DNA of 64,000 bases from Membranipora membranacea (taxonomy: Eukaryota; Bryozoa; Gymnolaemata; Cheilostomatida; Membraniporidae): assembly GCA_914767715.1 (NCBI GenBank), contig OU612066.1:1741001-1805000 (forward strand), given 5' to 3'. Both the position numbers and the translations under genes were made by a program. Under the pieces are notes generated by a model. That model did no database searches, was not told the DNA's origin, and was given only the letters and a program-made list of their open reading frames with translations. Of the stretch, positions 14,413 to 25,700 are shown piece after piece (within the stretch, counting starts at the first letter, position 1; every line of letters begins with the position of its first letter).

Positions 14413-15723
14413 TTAACTATCCTGTTTCGGTGTCGTCACGTCTGTTTTTAGGTATGGGTAAGCGCAGCCGCAGCTGACAGGTAGTTTTATTCTGACTGGT
14501 TCAAACTTTAAGTAGCCTGATCCACAATTTTTGGTTGTAGATCGTAGGATTATCTTCTCTTCGAGTCGTGGCTCTATATAAGCGTATTTACTATCACCCA
14601 TCAAACAGGTGCTGGACTCTCCTTCTGAGTCAAGACTAGGACAGCAGGCAGCCACATCAAACTGAGGAGGGTAAAACATCGGTAGCATAGAACTCCTACT
14701 GAAGGCAAACGTCTTTATCTCCCTACAAAACAATAAATAAATATTGATAATAAAACATTCGTCAAATATTATTTTTTATTAATATGCGGTAAAATTACAT
14801 AATATATATATTCTATCTGAATTTTTATCACAATTTCTCAGTGCTCCTTGTTTAAATGGGGCCATGTAGTTGGTGGGTTCGAGAGGGGTGCTGTGTTGCA
14901 CCCTATGTTTTGCAGTGAGAAGAGGCTTCAAAATTCTGATAAAAATTCTTCATATGTAATAATTAAGTCTGCTAGCATACTCATAAATTAAACTTTTATA
15001 GAGATGAGAAAAGATATTTCTTCCTACCATGCTGTTGATATGCGTAGCCTATAATCCTGAGCATGAGCTTTTTCTGTATAATTTGTTGGACAATCGTTTG
15101 TCGCCCCAATCTGTTCCAGCCTGAGAGATCCATCGGCTGCTATAAGGGGATATCGAGATATAGTTCGAGATGAGGCGCTCTTCGCCTTACCCAGCAGTTT
15201 TCTTAGTGTCTTTTCTCTTGGGATGCCATTTCCAAATCCTGGTTAGAAAATAAAAACATTCAGGTAATTACTGATAAAACGGTATGGTGAATTCAATACC
15301 AAAAGACCAACCCACGACTTACGGGTAGTTCTTAGGCCATTTGATGAAATTGTTATATTTTAAATCTGGAAATGTTGGTAGGTAAAAGTCTCAATATCAA
15401 TTCATATTGTCCTGACATTCGATCAATTTTATCCAATGAAACTAAATGGCAATGACAAAAATATTCAGTAAGCTGTCAGCTATAGCTCATACCCATCTTT
15501 AACTTTTTTAATAAAATAAAATATATAACAGATATTTTAATGTTATGTTTGTACGTCATATCAGTGATTGTCACCAGATAACCCACAGTCTGAGCAGCCC
15601 TAATTATGTTAGAGAGAATGGATAATACCTACCACATCCGTCTGTGAGTGGATTACAGAATGCGTGGTCCATGATAGCGGTGACCAGTATTAATCTCAGT
15701 ATCTGATCGATCGATACCCACAT
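14413..15723 (-). CDS. IL-17-like secreted cytokine, type A, copy 1 (A1)
   Basis: Three exons: 15633-15723, 15028-15238 and 14413-14722 (91+211+310 nt, 203 aa). Exon 1 encodes a hydrophobic secretion signal beginning MWVSIDQILRLILV. Exon 2 holds a basic linker, then NDCPTNYT (Cys80, with an N-glycosylation sequon) and RLRISTAW, matching the R-S-T-S-P-W block just before the IL-17 fold. The Trp101 codon is split by a phase-2 intron. The last exon has the IL-17 pattern of alternating strands with cysteines at 127, 128, 140, 167, 185 and 187, ending in SCGCAYP, equivalent to the GCTCV of vertebrate IL-17. IL-17 ligands are secreted dimers that act through IL-17 receptors in epithelial and immune signalling. 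The specific receptor here is unknown. The alternative is another cystine-knot ligand, but the Trp block plus CxC end favours IL-17. Confidence 0.85.
14819..14960. mobile_element. Small insertion with inverted ends in A1 intron 2
   Basis: The sequence from gaatttttatca to tgataaaaattc is present in A1 intron 2 and absent at the matching point of A2, where the flanks run together near 41935. This suggests a short MITE or SINE fragment inserted after the duplication, or lost from copy 2. Confidence 0.5.
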
Positions 15724-15860
15724 GATTGTCTTTAAGTGAAAATTAGAATATCCAACGCCCAAATAATTTATTAATATTAATATGTACGGTAAATATATTA
15801 TATAGTCAGTGATCACTACCTCAGCTATAAGTAGAATGATATCCCAGTTGATTTCGCTCA

Positions 15861-15869
15861 GTTTATATA
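15861..15869 (-). promoter_or_regulatory. TATA-like box of A1
   Basis: TATATAAAC on the minus strand, about 140 bp before the ATG. It is conserved at the equivalent place before A2, in a flank that otherwise differs by roughly ten percent. Confidence 0.5.
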
Positions 15870-17320
15870 TTCTATACTTTACCTGACCGATGAATCAGTA
15901 TGGAACCAGGATGCACATAATCTGGATTTCCATTTTTAATCCCATGGAACTTCACTGATGGGTGTTTTAGGAAAGCCCAGCGCTTTGTAATCATGCGTTA
16001 TCATGTGAAATTTGATTGGTCGACGAGCCTTTATTGATTCAATAGACTCTACACTATTAGCTGAAGCTGTATTTAGCAATACCTAGTTGAACGCAATAGC
16101 GTAGCATAGCGGTGTATTCACTTCCTTGTGCGCAGTATTGAAAATTTCAACTTAGGGCTCATTGAGTGAAGCTTAACTAGCTATGTGCTTATGTGAGGGG
16201 TCTTCTTGTTAAGTACTAAGGCTATATAATATTAATTTACCTGGTTTTATCAGCTCCCTCACAGTGAAAATCAGGTATAACAAACCTCACCACTCATAGT
16301 TGACCCCTCAACAAAATTAAATTGTATCAGCCAGCGTGGTTATTTTACTAGGAGGCCTCTGTACTATCTCACTCTCCAGAGTAATAATCAGGTCATGTTT
16401 GCCATAAATAAAATGTATACAGAAGTCTGGTCATATCTGTAGGAGGTAACCATAGTAGAAGGTACAACTCGAGTAAGCTGTTATTAACGAAAAGGCATAA
16501 GCAGATTTGGAGCCAAGTTTTGTGTTCAGAACACATTATCAGATGAAGAGCCAGCTAAGTCATGGATCTGTTAATAGAACTGCCCCCATTGACAACAATT
16601 TTTTTAACAAATTCACCTGATGTATTATGATATTTGTTTTATGTATGGTCTTATGTGTCATTTGTGACTTGATCAGCGAATAGAATTGACATTACATTGA
16701 TATTATATTATATATTATATATTATATACTATAAGTACGGTATTCTGTTCAAACTGTTACACTGTGGTGGAATATATAACATCAGTTAATTTCATAGTGA
16801 ATTTTTAATAGTCCAGAAAATTCTTCCTAGCCTCTCATTTAGTCTTGCAGGGACTACATATTTTTCCTATGTTAATTTTCAGTGTCATGAAATAATTTCT
16901 TACATCATGCCATGGGGGAGGTGGCTTGTCTTGTTCCTGAGGCCTGCACTGAATTCTCACTGGTTTCCCAACGGTTAAAAGTAAAACTTTCCAAACAGTG
17001 CTGATGCAGAACCGCCTAGTCAAAGATCGAAACAAACAATTTGTGGGACATGTAATTTACCATCAATTTAAAAGGATGACGATGTAATACAACCCACGGT
17101 TAATTCGCTGAGTAATGCTTGGATTTTGCATTTTTTCTTCAATGGGAACACAACTCAACAAAAAGCTTTAAAAGATTGTTCCTCTGTTCTCATAAAAGTC
17201 ATGTGTGCGCTGGACTTTTGTAATTTTATTCCTCCTTATCCAGTTGAGAGGCGACTGACTTGTTCTCTGGTAACAGTGGTCTGACCTAGCAGCGTCAGCC
17301 AAGAGTGGGTTAACGTTTAC

Positions 17321-17426
17321 GTTAGCGATCTGAGCAGAGAGAATATCTCCCTGGTCTGAGGGATTACGTCTGTGTTAGCGATCTGAGCAGAGAGAATTTC
17401 TCCCTGGTCTGAGGGATTACGTCTGC
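17321..17426. repeat. 53-bp tandem duplication present only in copy 1
   Basis: The unit beginning gttagcgatctgagcag occurs twice with a 53-bp period. The matching position in copy 2 (near 44325) has it once. Because 53 is not a multiple of three, the open frame seen across this stretch in copy 2 is broken in copy 1, arguing that the region is non-coding. Confidence 0.8.
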
Positions 17427-18412
17427 TGAGGGAGTAACTGTTTTGACATCTAAGCACCTCAATCGCTAAGAACTCGCACAATTACCAGCGCGAATACCAG
17501 TATAAGTTCTCTGAAACCAACACTGTAAGTCTACATGTCATCAGTTCTTGCTTTATAATGACATTAAAACTGAGCACAACACAGACAACTTAGGTGGGTA
17601 ATTGTCTGGCGTGCGCGTTAGTTGAATCTACATGCACTGTAACTGGTAGGGTGAGTGTAAGAGTTTGCTCTAATTCTGCATTATTCATGTCATGCCACAT
17701 CCACAAAGCCAGAGCTAAGTCTTCGGTAAAATACGGAAAATAGGAGTGCCACGGGGAATATCAGGCTTTTTAGTGATGTAATAATTTGATTATGAGTTGA
17801 GGACATGACCAATGGCAATGTAGGCTTGTCGCTTATAGTTTTGTTTGTGTCTTATCATGAATTAGGAACCTAGAAAGCTATCAGAACGCGTCCGCTACCG
17901 ACACAATAACCAATAGCATGCAATCACTATTGTGTTTTCACGATACCAGTCTATTCTTCAGTACAGGCGGGGAAATCCAGGAACCAAATGATCATATGGT
18001 GGGCGGTGCTATTGTTCATGACTTGACTATTTGTAGAAGTATATCAAGCAGAAAATGATTGGTGTGATATAAAAACTTTACACCCATAAAAATCTCTTAC
18101 GATGTGTCTCATTGAGGAAAACCTAATATTATTAGTTTTTTATTGTTCCCGCTATCATAATATTACAAGTATTATAATGCAAGAATTTTGCAGAATCATC
18201 ATACTCATGTGCAGGATGGTAAATCTATCTAAAAATATTTTCCATTAAAAACTATGAATAACATAAGCAATCAGCAATAGAGTAAATGAAGGATATAATA
18301 TCCATAATGAGTACTGAGGTAACTATAAATCTTTTTGGTTTGTATATGTTTGATGTAATTTGCCTTATGTTATTGATGTAATTTGCATTTACATTTCATG
18401 TTTATTTTCCTC

Positions 18413-18926
18413 CAATAGACAGTTTTCTGAGCTCTTATTTATGCCTCAATTAGGAGTTGTCCTCTCTCCAGTTTGGTACTTTTAACCCACGCCGCATAGG
18501 AAAAACGTGCTGAAAAGAAGGTTATCTTGATAACCGGTTATAATAGGATAAAAATTATTTTTGATTCAGAACCTGCAGGATTGAAAACATATGGTAATAG
18601 ATTGGAGAATAATTTTAGTATTTGGATACTCAATTATAGCATTTTCTGCCTGTTTTGCGGACAATTTGGCAGAATTTTCATGAGTTTCGTCACTAAAATT
18701 AAGATTTTTCAACATTCAACCCTCCAATGGTTTGGAAACCCTGTCTCATAGGGTTTCAATGGTGCAGACTTTGAAGCAAAACTCATTTTTATCCTAACAT
18801 AAGCGGTTTTCAAGATAACCCTCTTTCAGCAGGTTTTTCCTATGCGGCGTGGGTTAAAAGTACCAAACTGGAGAGATGACAACTCCGAATTGAGGCATAA
18901 ATAAGAGCTCAGAAAACTGTCTATTG
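18413..18926. mobile_element. MITE with about 110-bp terminal inverted repeats
   Basis: Ends are caatagacagttttctgag and its reverse complement. Inner segments around the conserved cctatgcggcgtgggttaaa (18846-18865, mirrored at 18478-18502) and ggttatcttgataacc also pair. It has no coding capacity. It lies in the part of copy 1 that copy 2 lacks. Confidence 0.8.
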
Positions 18927-19049
18927 ATGGCACCGATTGTTTTTATTACAGTTATTTACAATGCCAGTACACCAATAAGGACCTAAACGTTCATCCGTCA
19001 TACTCCACTCCGTATAACTTCAAAACCCGCACTCATCCCATACTGCAGT

Positions 19050-19530
19050 AACAATAATCATGCACATTTAGTCATAATTTAATGTTCTCATAGACCAAAA
19101 GCTGCATAGTGGTTTGAGAACTTGGGTAACACTCTGTTGTTCACAGTGTCTGACTGTCAGCACCAAAGTGTAGAGGTCAGGGTTCAGACTGTCCAGTAGT
19201 CCAATAGCTGTTGATATTGATGAGTCTGCTCTGTAGGTCTCGACATATATTATTGAAAGGGGGGCAATACTCATTTTGGATATTTTCTTATTTATATTTT
19301 ATTTCAGAGTGAAATAAAACACTGCACAAACAGCATCACAAAGAGGGATTTAATAGTGTAACAGAATATGAAAATTGAACAAATATTTAACAAAAGACAA
19401 TATTAAATTCATAATTAATACTTAATATTCTAGAAGCTTCGATGAAGAGATTTTTTGAGCTTGCTATGACAAAGAGTATATGTATATGGTGAAACAACTA
19501 CAGGCCCTTTGGGTTCCAATCATAGACTTA
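19050..19530 (-). other. Orphan 3' flank of a lost type-C cytokine gene
   Basis: This stretch is homologous to 46220-46670, which lies just 3' of the C' gene in copy 2. Its end (tagaagcttc...gagcttgctatgacaaagag) also resembles the 3' flank of C1 near 32100. In copy 1 no C-type exons follow. The homology stops and a retrotransposon fragment begins. I infer that a C gene once stood here. Confidence 0.65.
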
Positions 19531-19596
19531 ATAATAAATTGTTTTTTGTTATATTAAGTCTATGGTTTTCTAATACTTGACCTGACTTGACTTGAC

Positions 19597-20268
19597 TTGA
19601 CCTCAAAGCTGAGTAATGTTACAATAATTAAGTACGCAGATGACACATGCATCATAGGCTGCATAGCTAATCAATCAGATCTCAACTCCTTTTTTGATGA
19701 AATCCATAGAATTGCTAATTTAAATCTTTTATTAAACCCTACTAAGACCCAGGAAATGATGCTTTCCACCCAATATGTTAAACCTTCTACCCCTACACTT
19801 GTTTTAAATGATACTGCTATTGCTTTTAGTGATAAAGTTAAATATCTTATATTATTGTGTATTAGTTGACGATGAGCTGCGTTTTAATGATCATGTGCAT
19901 GGTATAGTTTCAACCGCCTCTCAAAGGATGTATGTAGTCAGGAATTTTGTATTTTTAAGCTGTAAATCATTATCTAATATGCTTTTTAAAAGTTTTGCTT
20001 ACCCATTATTTTAAAAAGCTTGTATGCTGCTGACAAGCAACGCCTGTGTAAAATTTTCAAGGACGCCATTAAGTTAGGCATTGAACATCCCGACATTTAT
20101 ACCATGATGGACAATCAGACACGAACACTGGCCTTACGCTATATTCACGATGAGGATCATTTCATCAATGATTTGTTGAGTAAATGTCCATCTGGCAGAT
20201 ACCGTACAGTAAAACATAGAAGCTCTCTGGGGAGAGACTGTTTTCTGCGTCAAACACTCTTATTTTAA
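19597..20268 (+). mobile_element. Degraded non-LTR retrotransposon (reverse transcriptase fragment)
   Basis: The first frame contains IKYADDTCIIGC, the YADD catalytic box of LINE reverse transcriptases, and continues into LNPTKTQEM. Near 19850 the reading moves to another frame, where DDELRFNDHV continues the usual LG-x-x-x-DD-x-L-x-F-x-x-H element. A third frame from 20020 gives ADKQRLCKIFKDAI and the C-terminal R-rich end typical of CR1/Jockey-like ORF2. At least two frameshifts and a missing 5' part make it a dead, 5'-truncated copy. The simple repeat that follows may be its expanded 3' tail. Confidence 0.85.
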
Positions 20269-20413
20269 ACGAAATACTTTTTTAGACAGAGATTTGATTA
20301 TTTTTATTCCAAGTGTCTTCACTTTTTCTTGCTGATTCAAAGTGCCAGGAATTAAACTGTATTTTGCGACTCATTTTTTCTTTTAATAATGCTGTCAGTG
20401 ATAGTAATAAAAT

Positions 20414-20725
20414 CCATCCATCCATCCATCCATCCACCCATCCACCCATCCACCCATCCACCCATCCACCCATCCACCCATCCACCCATCCACCCATCCA
20501 CCCATCCACCCATCCACCCATCCACCCATCCACCCATCCACCCATCCACCCATCCACCCATCCACCCATCCACCCATCCACCCATCCACCCATCCACCCA
20601 TCCACCCATCCACCCATCCACCCATCCATCCACCCATCCACCCACCCACCCACCCACCCATTAACCCACCCACCCACCCACCCACCCACCCACCCACCCA
20701 CCCACCCATCCATCCATCCATCCAG
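20414..20725. repeat. CATC/CACC satellite (8-bp unit CATCCACC)
   Basis: About 310 bp of CATCCACC units, flanked by pure CATC at both ends and CCCA near the right. Open frames on both strands (IHPSTHPP and GGWVDGWM) are products of the repeat and should not be called genes. Its place just after the LINE fragment suggests growth from the LINE's 3' repeat tail. Confidence 0.9.
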
Positions 20726-21139
20726 TGTTATAGCCGTGTATGTGTCGCTATGCGTAAAGAAATCTGTTCTTACAGTTTTATTATGTTTTGTAACTTTTGA
20801 GTACGAATAATAGGAGGATAAAATTGAATTTCTTAATAACATATAAAAATACACTGAATAAGATTTAAAAAATAAGGAAAGTATTAAAACTTGATTTTTG
20901 ATCTATAATATTGCTTTGTAAATTGTAATAAGTTAATTTGGGGGACCTAATCTGTCAATAAAACAACTTATGAAAACTTGGCAGTAAATACATTATTGAG
21001 ATCAATTAAAAAGAGATAGGTTGACTAATATGAGCGGAGAGGGATTCAGAATTTGGTACATGATATGGTCAGTGAATGTACATGATACAACTCCACAGCT
21101 ATTAACACATTTCATCAAAGTGAGGACTGAGTTCTTATA

Positions 21140-22488
21140 TCAGTCACACCCATCAGGTTGGGGGGTACTAGCTATAACCTGCTGATTTGGTGGTGGGAAT
21201 GTACAGTGACATGAGCGTGATAGCTCGACTATCACCGGCTCGTAGTATTTGTAGAGAGTGATGCTGCCAGGCTGCCTATAGCATTTACTCGTCTGTTGGA
21301 GAACAATCTCATCATATTTAAGTTCAGAGGGTATCCCTTCTTCAAATCCTCTTCCGCCATTACTGTTGGTGAAACTCATATAGCATCTTCTACCCGGGCA
21401 GCATTTAGCAGTCTTGATGTCAAATGGAAACATTGGTTTGGCTTGTGGATGACTTGTATCAACTTGATACACTTCAGTATACCTTCAAAAACAAGCAGAA
21501 GACAAAGCTATAGATAACATCACCTAATCACTGAGTTTGTAAAATAATTATGACCCAACTTTGATTGACTTTTTAAATGAAGAAGCACTCAAATATTTAT
21601 TTTCCCCACAGGATGAAAATCAGGTACCATTTTAGGGTTACCAGAAACCATGACCACAACTGTAAATATGCACTCATGATTACTATCGTTGTAGACTCTA
21701 AGGCTACCAAAAGATAAAAAAATCTAGTCTGACAGCTAGATAAGCAGGGGCAACAATTTCGAGAAGTGCTATTAACTTTTTCTGTGTAAAAAATATTGCA
21801 TTGATACTGAAAAACTAAATGTCAGACTATATGTTGCTTTTCGGTAGTATTAAACCATTGATTTACCTATTTAACTGAATGGGTGGCGGCTCCCTCAAAG
21901 GCCATATGCAAAAGTAAATTTTTTCTGCCTTAGTAATAAGATGCGTTTGAGCCCCTCCTCATTACTTGGTTTATATTCTGACCAATAATTTCGCTGCAAG
22001 CTCAAGTTGGGAGTCACTTCATGGTGAATATTGCATCAAATAGCAAAAGAGTTGTCATAGCTTATTCATAAAATATCCTATGTAAAACATGCAGTAAATA
22101 TGATCTGTTCTGATCAATCCCACTTCACTGCAATAACTTACCAAGGTGCCTCCACTCGAGCTCGGAACTCCTCTGAAGCTTCCTGATCTGAACGACTGGT
22201 TGGGCAGTTTCTTAAGAAAGACGGCTGGACATCATGAAGGTGAAGGTCACTGATAAGTGACACTCTCCGAAGGCACTGTCTGTCGGGGTGGTGCTGTATC
22301 TTACCTAGCTGATGTCTTAGCATATCTGATGTTGGCTCTTCAGCTCTGCTACATCTATCAAACAGTTCTGTTTGTAAATGTACACTGAGATGTATCATTG
22401 GTTCTGCCCTTACTAAGTCCATCAGCAAACAGATGTAAAATATCGCCGAGGCTAAACCAATACGACTGATATCTGAGGAACTCTTCAT
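21140..22488 (-). CDS. IL-17-like secreted cytokine, type B, copy 1 (B1)
   Basis: Two exons: 22142-22488 (347 nt) and 21140-21482 (343 nt), 229 aa. I start at the Met giving MKSSSDISRIGLASAIFYIC. The frame is open 17 codons further, but that part is not conserved with B2, whereas the sequence from this Met on is. It has a signal segment 1-28, a linker, then NCPTSR (Cys95) and FRARVEAPW with Trp116 split by a phase-2 intron, as in types A and C. The last exon has cysteines at 143, 144, 149, 183, 207 and 209, ending SCHCTFPPP, plus an extra Cys228 next to the C-terminus that might form an interchain bond. It is a secreted IL-17-fold ligand by family. Receptor and expression are unknown. Confidence 0.83.
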
Positions 22489-22589
22489 CGTCAGCTGTGA
22501 TCTCTGATATTTTGTCTCAGTGAGATGAGATCTGTACAATACTGTTCAGTATGAGACCTTGATATGAGACATGGACATCTTTCCATCCC

Positions 22590-22597
22590 TTTTTATA
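22590..22597 (-). promoter_or_regulatory. TATA box of B1
   Basis: TATAAAAA on the minus strand, about 100 bp before the chosen ATG. The B2 equivalent (near 50687-50694) is TATAATAA, a weaker match. Confidence 0.55.
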
Positions 22598-22700
22598 GGT
22601 GACTTTGCCTACACCGATCAATAGAGACTGATATACTCACCGTCCTGTCTCTGCTGGTACTTCCCTGAATACCTGCTCAGCTTTCAGATCAGATTCACTT

Positions 22701-22709
22701 GATTTCCCC
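22701..22709 (-). promoter_or_regulatory. Rel/NF-kB-like motif upstream of B1
   Basis: GGGGAAATC on the minus strand, conserved before B2 at 50796-50804. The same GGGAAATC core occurs upstream of C1, C3 and A2. This is a half-consensus match only. Confidence 0.35.
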
Positions 22710-22759
22710 TCAACAATGATACAATCAGTGAAATGCTGAATCACGATCTGCCTAAAAGG

Positions 22760-25700
22760 CTTTATTTAGGGGTTAATTTTTCAGGTTTGCTTTGCATAGG
22801 TTCCTCATTCCTACAGAACCAGAACAAATAAAATGAATAAAATTTCTATCGCCACAGTCTTTAAGTCTTTAAATTTGTTTTATGATTGATGTCATTCATG
22901 ATAACTTATAATCTAGTGGTGTCCATATCAGTGCATCATTTTATTGTCGTTTAAAGGAGGAAAAGTACGACATAAATTTTCTGTTTTTCTATTGAGGCCC
23001 AGTTCGGACTATGTCGAGCTCATTACTGGTGTTCACAATATAATATAGGTTCGTGCTCTGTTAAAACCATAAGCATATAGATGCATATATTCTTATGCTT
23101 ATGTTTAAAACATAAAAAATCTCCTTTTGGCATATGCGATGTTTTACTCAAGAATACATCAAGTCAGTGCCAACAACAACCAGATTGCACTCAATCACAT
23201 GTTAACATAATGCTGACAACAAAACTTTCAATAGAACAGCCCTCCTTTTGATTTACTAATTATTTTTGATACGCATGAACCCATTTATGTCCAAGTGAAT
23301 TGATCTGGGAATAAGATTCATATCTATATATATAAGCCTTTATTTATATAATGAAATAATAGGAGCGTAGTGACAAAGAAAAACTCTATATTATTACAAG
23401 ATTTTACAATCATAAATCCATCCACTCCCCACTTCAGCATGTAGTTGCCTGCAAACGGAGAGTTTTTTTATTTCATATTCATAACAAAAGTATTTATGCT
23501 ACAGTTACTGCCTCCGATAGAAATCAACAATCACAGACAAGTATAGGTCTGTCTGTCTGGAGTTCAGCTACTCTGAAGATAGTGACAGACACTGATTGAA
23601 ACAACCTTTTAAGTCCTAGGTCGAATAGTTTCCTCCTGCCTGTGCTCTAGTCAGTTGGGCTATTATTCACTGATTCTCCATGGAATGGATATATTTGGTG
23701 TGTTTACATATCGATAAGAGAACTGTGAACGCACAAATGAACAAATGGCTGCATTCCAGATTCTCCCCCTCCACTGGTCACTGCGGCGTGACCAGTGGAG
23801 GGGAGCAGGCAGACAAATGGACCAAACTTAGTCTATGCTGCGCCTGTATGATAGCGTAAATTGACATTCCTCTGTGTGTATAGATTGCACTTAATCCAAC
23901 AAATAGATAGTGTCGGCATACTCAATGAGAAATACCGGGTATGAAATTCTGTGAAAGTAGCCAGGTATTTATATTTAAACAAGTCTGACTTCCCTGTATA
24001 ATGGAATAAGACAATGATAACTTTTATATGAAGGATTCATTTATGAAATTCTCAACAAGACAAGACCATTCAGACTTTTCTGAGAAATCCAATACCTCCT
24101 ATTTCTCAATGAAAAAGTGCGTCACAATTTTCTCAATGAAAATAACTCCACCTATCAGGCTTGTCTATTTTTGCTGAGTAATGCCAGATGAACATGAAAA
24201 AAATTTCCCATCCCGCAAAATGTGCAACCCGGACCTCAGTTAAAATTATATCTGCAATGTGACGATTAAAATACCAGAGAGGCAGCTCCAGGAATGTGGG
24301 GAGGCGTGTAACGCCACCCCCCCCCCCCTGGTATATTGACTCATATGGTTCAGCTAGTCACATTGGTATCATTGTTCTCTAATTTATATATCTCGTTGAG
24401 GAAGGGGGCTCGTATCCATATGAGGAAATAATTGAGTTAGAATTAGGCAGGTGAAGGTACATTAGAGGCAGGTACATTCGAAAAGGTACTATTATCTTAC
24501 GCATTTTCATTTTCCAAAATAAAGGAATTAAATTTTACATTTCTTTTTGCGGGTTAGCAATCTGTTTCATTAAAATAAAAGTGAAAATTATATTGTGGTA
24601 TGGTTCAATGCCACAATTCATCTTTCAGATTAATTCGAATACAAAATAAGTTACCAAATTAATCTTTTTCTTATTTGCAATCATTTATCTATATATCCAT
24701 GGGCGGCATAGTTATTCAAGAATTATCTAGAGAGATGAATAGTGATAGTAGATAGAGAGAGTTATGAGTTAAATGAATGTAATAATGATAACCAGGATTT
24801 TCTTACCTTGGTACCATCTTTAGCAGCATTCTTAGTAACAGCTCAAACATTATCTCTAAGTTTAGACATTTGATAGCTTTGTGTCTACGAAATATTTTAT
24901 TTTATCGAAAAGCTTATTTTCCCAATTCTTACTCAAATGTCCAAGAACCCACTAGACTCTTGAATATTTTACTATGAAGAACTTGTGCATTGTAGATGAA
25001 CAGATACTTTTTTTTAAACAATTTATGACAAGTGGGACAATCATGCATTTGATCATTGCTGTACACTTCTAGATATTTACTATATATTATATCATATTAA
25101 TAAATTAAAGACTTTCAAGACAATTCATAATGCAAATCTTTTTTATTGTGTTTTTTTTCTTTCATATCATGTAAAACATCCATCAGTATGATTGTTGATG
25201 ATAATAAAATAATAGAAAAATAATACAGGACCCACAATCTTTTTACACCGTTTTACACTGGCTATGGCTAGCATAATAGTTTTCAACAATGGACCCTACC
25301 CCATTACCCCATTGTGTTAAGTCCACGGCAATAACACCAAATAAAATTAAACTGAATCCCGACACCCACCAACCAAAATTGAAATGCATGGTTCATGACT
25401 CCATTTGCCCTATTAAAGGAGACAAAATAGGCATTCACAGGTCTTTCAGGGGAAGATTGATATATCATCATATATCGCACCAGGTTAATCACATGAACAC
25501 ATTTATTGTGAACGGTGTAAGCTGAATATCTTTGAATGCTTTAAAAAGTGTCTTGCAACTTCCAAGAGGTAGAAAAAGAAAGGTGAAACCATCTTTTAAT
25601 ATTTTTGTCAAATGATTAGGCACAATTTTCCTCTGTGTGAAATGGTGAGTGTGGGCTGTCTGTCACTAGGTACATCTGCTGTATGGATATTATACAACTA

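Noticed and set aside
16835-17035. 66-codon minus frame conserved in both copies (also 43840-44040)
   Set aside because: All four differences between the copies change an amino acid, there is no domain, and conservation is explained by the recent duplication.
19068-19274. 68-codon minus frame near the C relic, considered as a cytokine exon
   Set aside because: The copy-2 counterpart has a deletion and stops. There is no CxC or CP motif.
20282-20854. 190-codon Gly/Trp-rich frame and its His/Pro-rich antisense partner
   Set aside because: Both are read-outs of the CATCCACC satellite.
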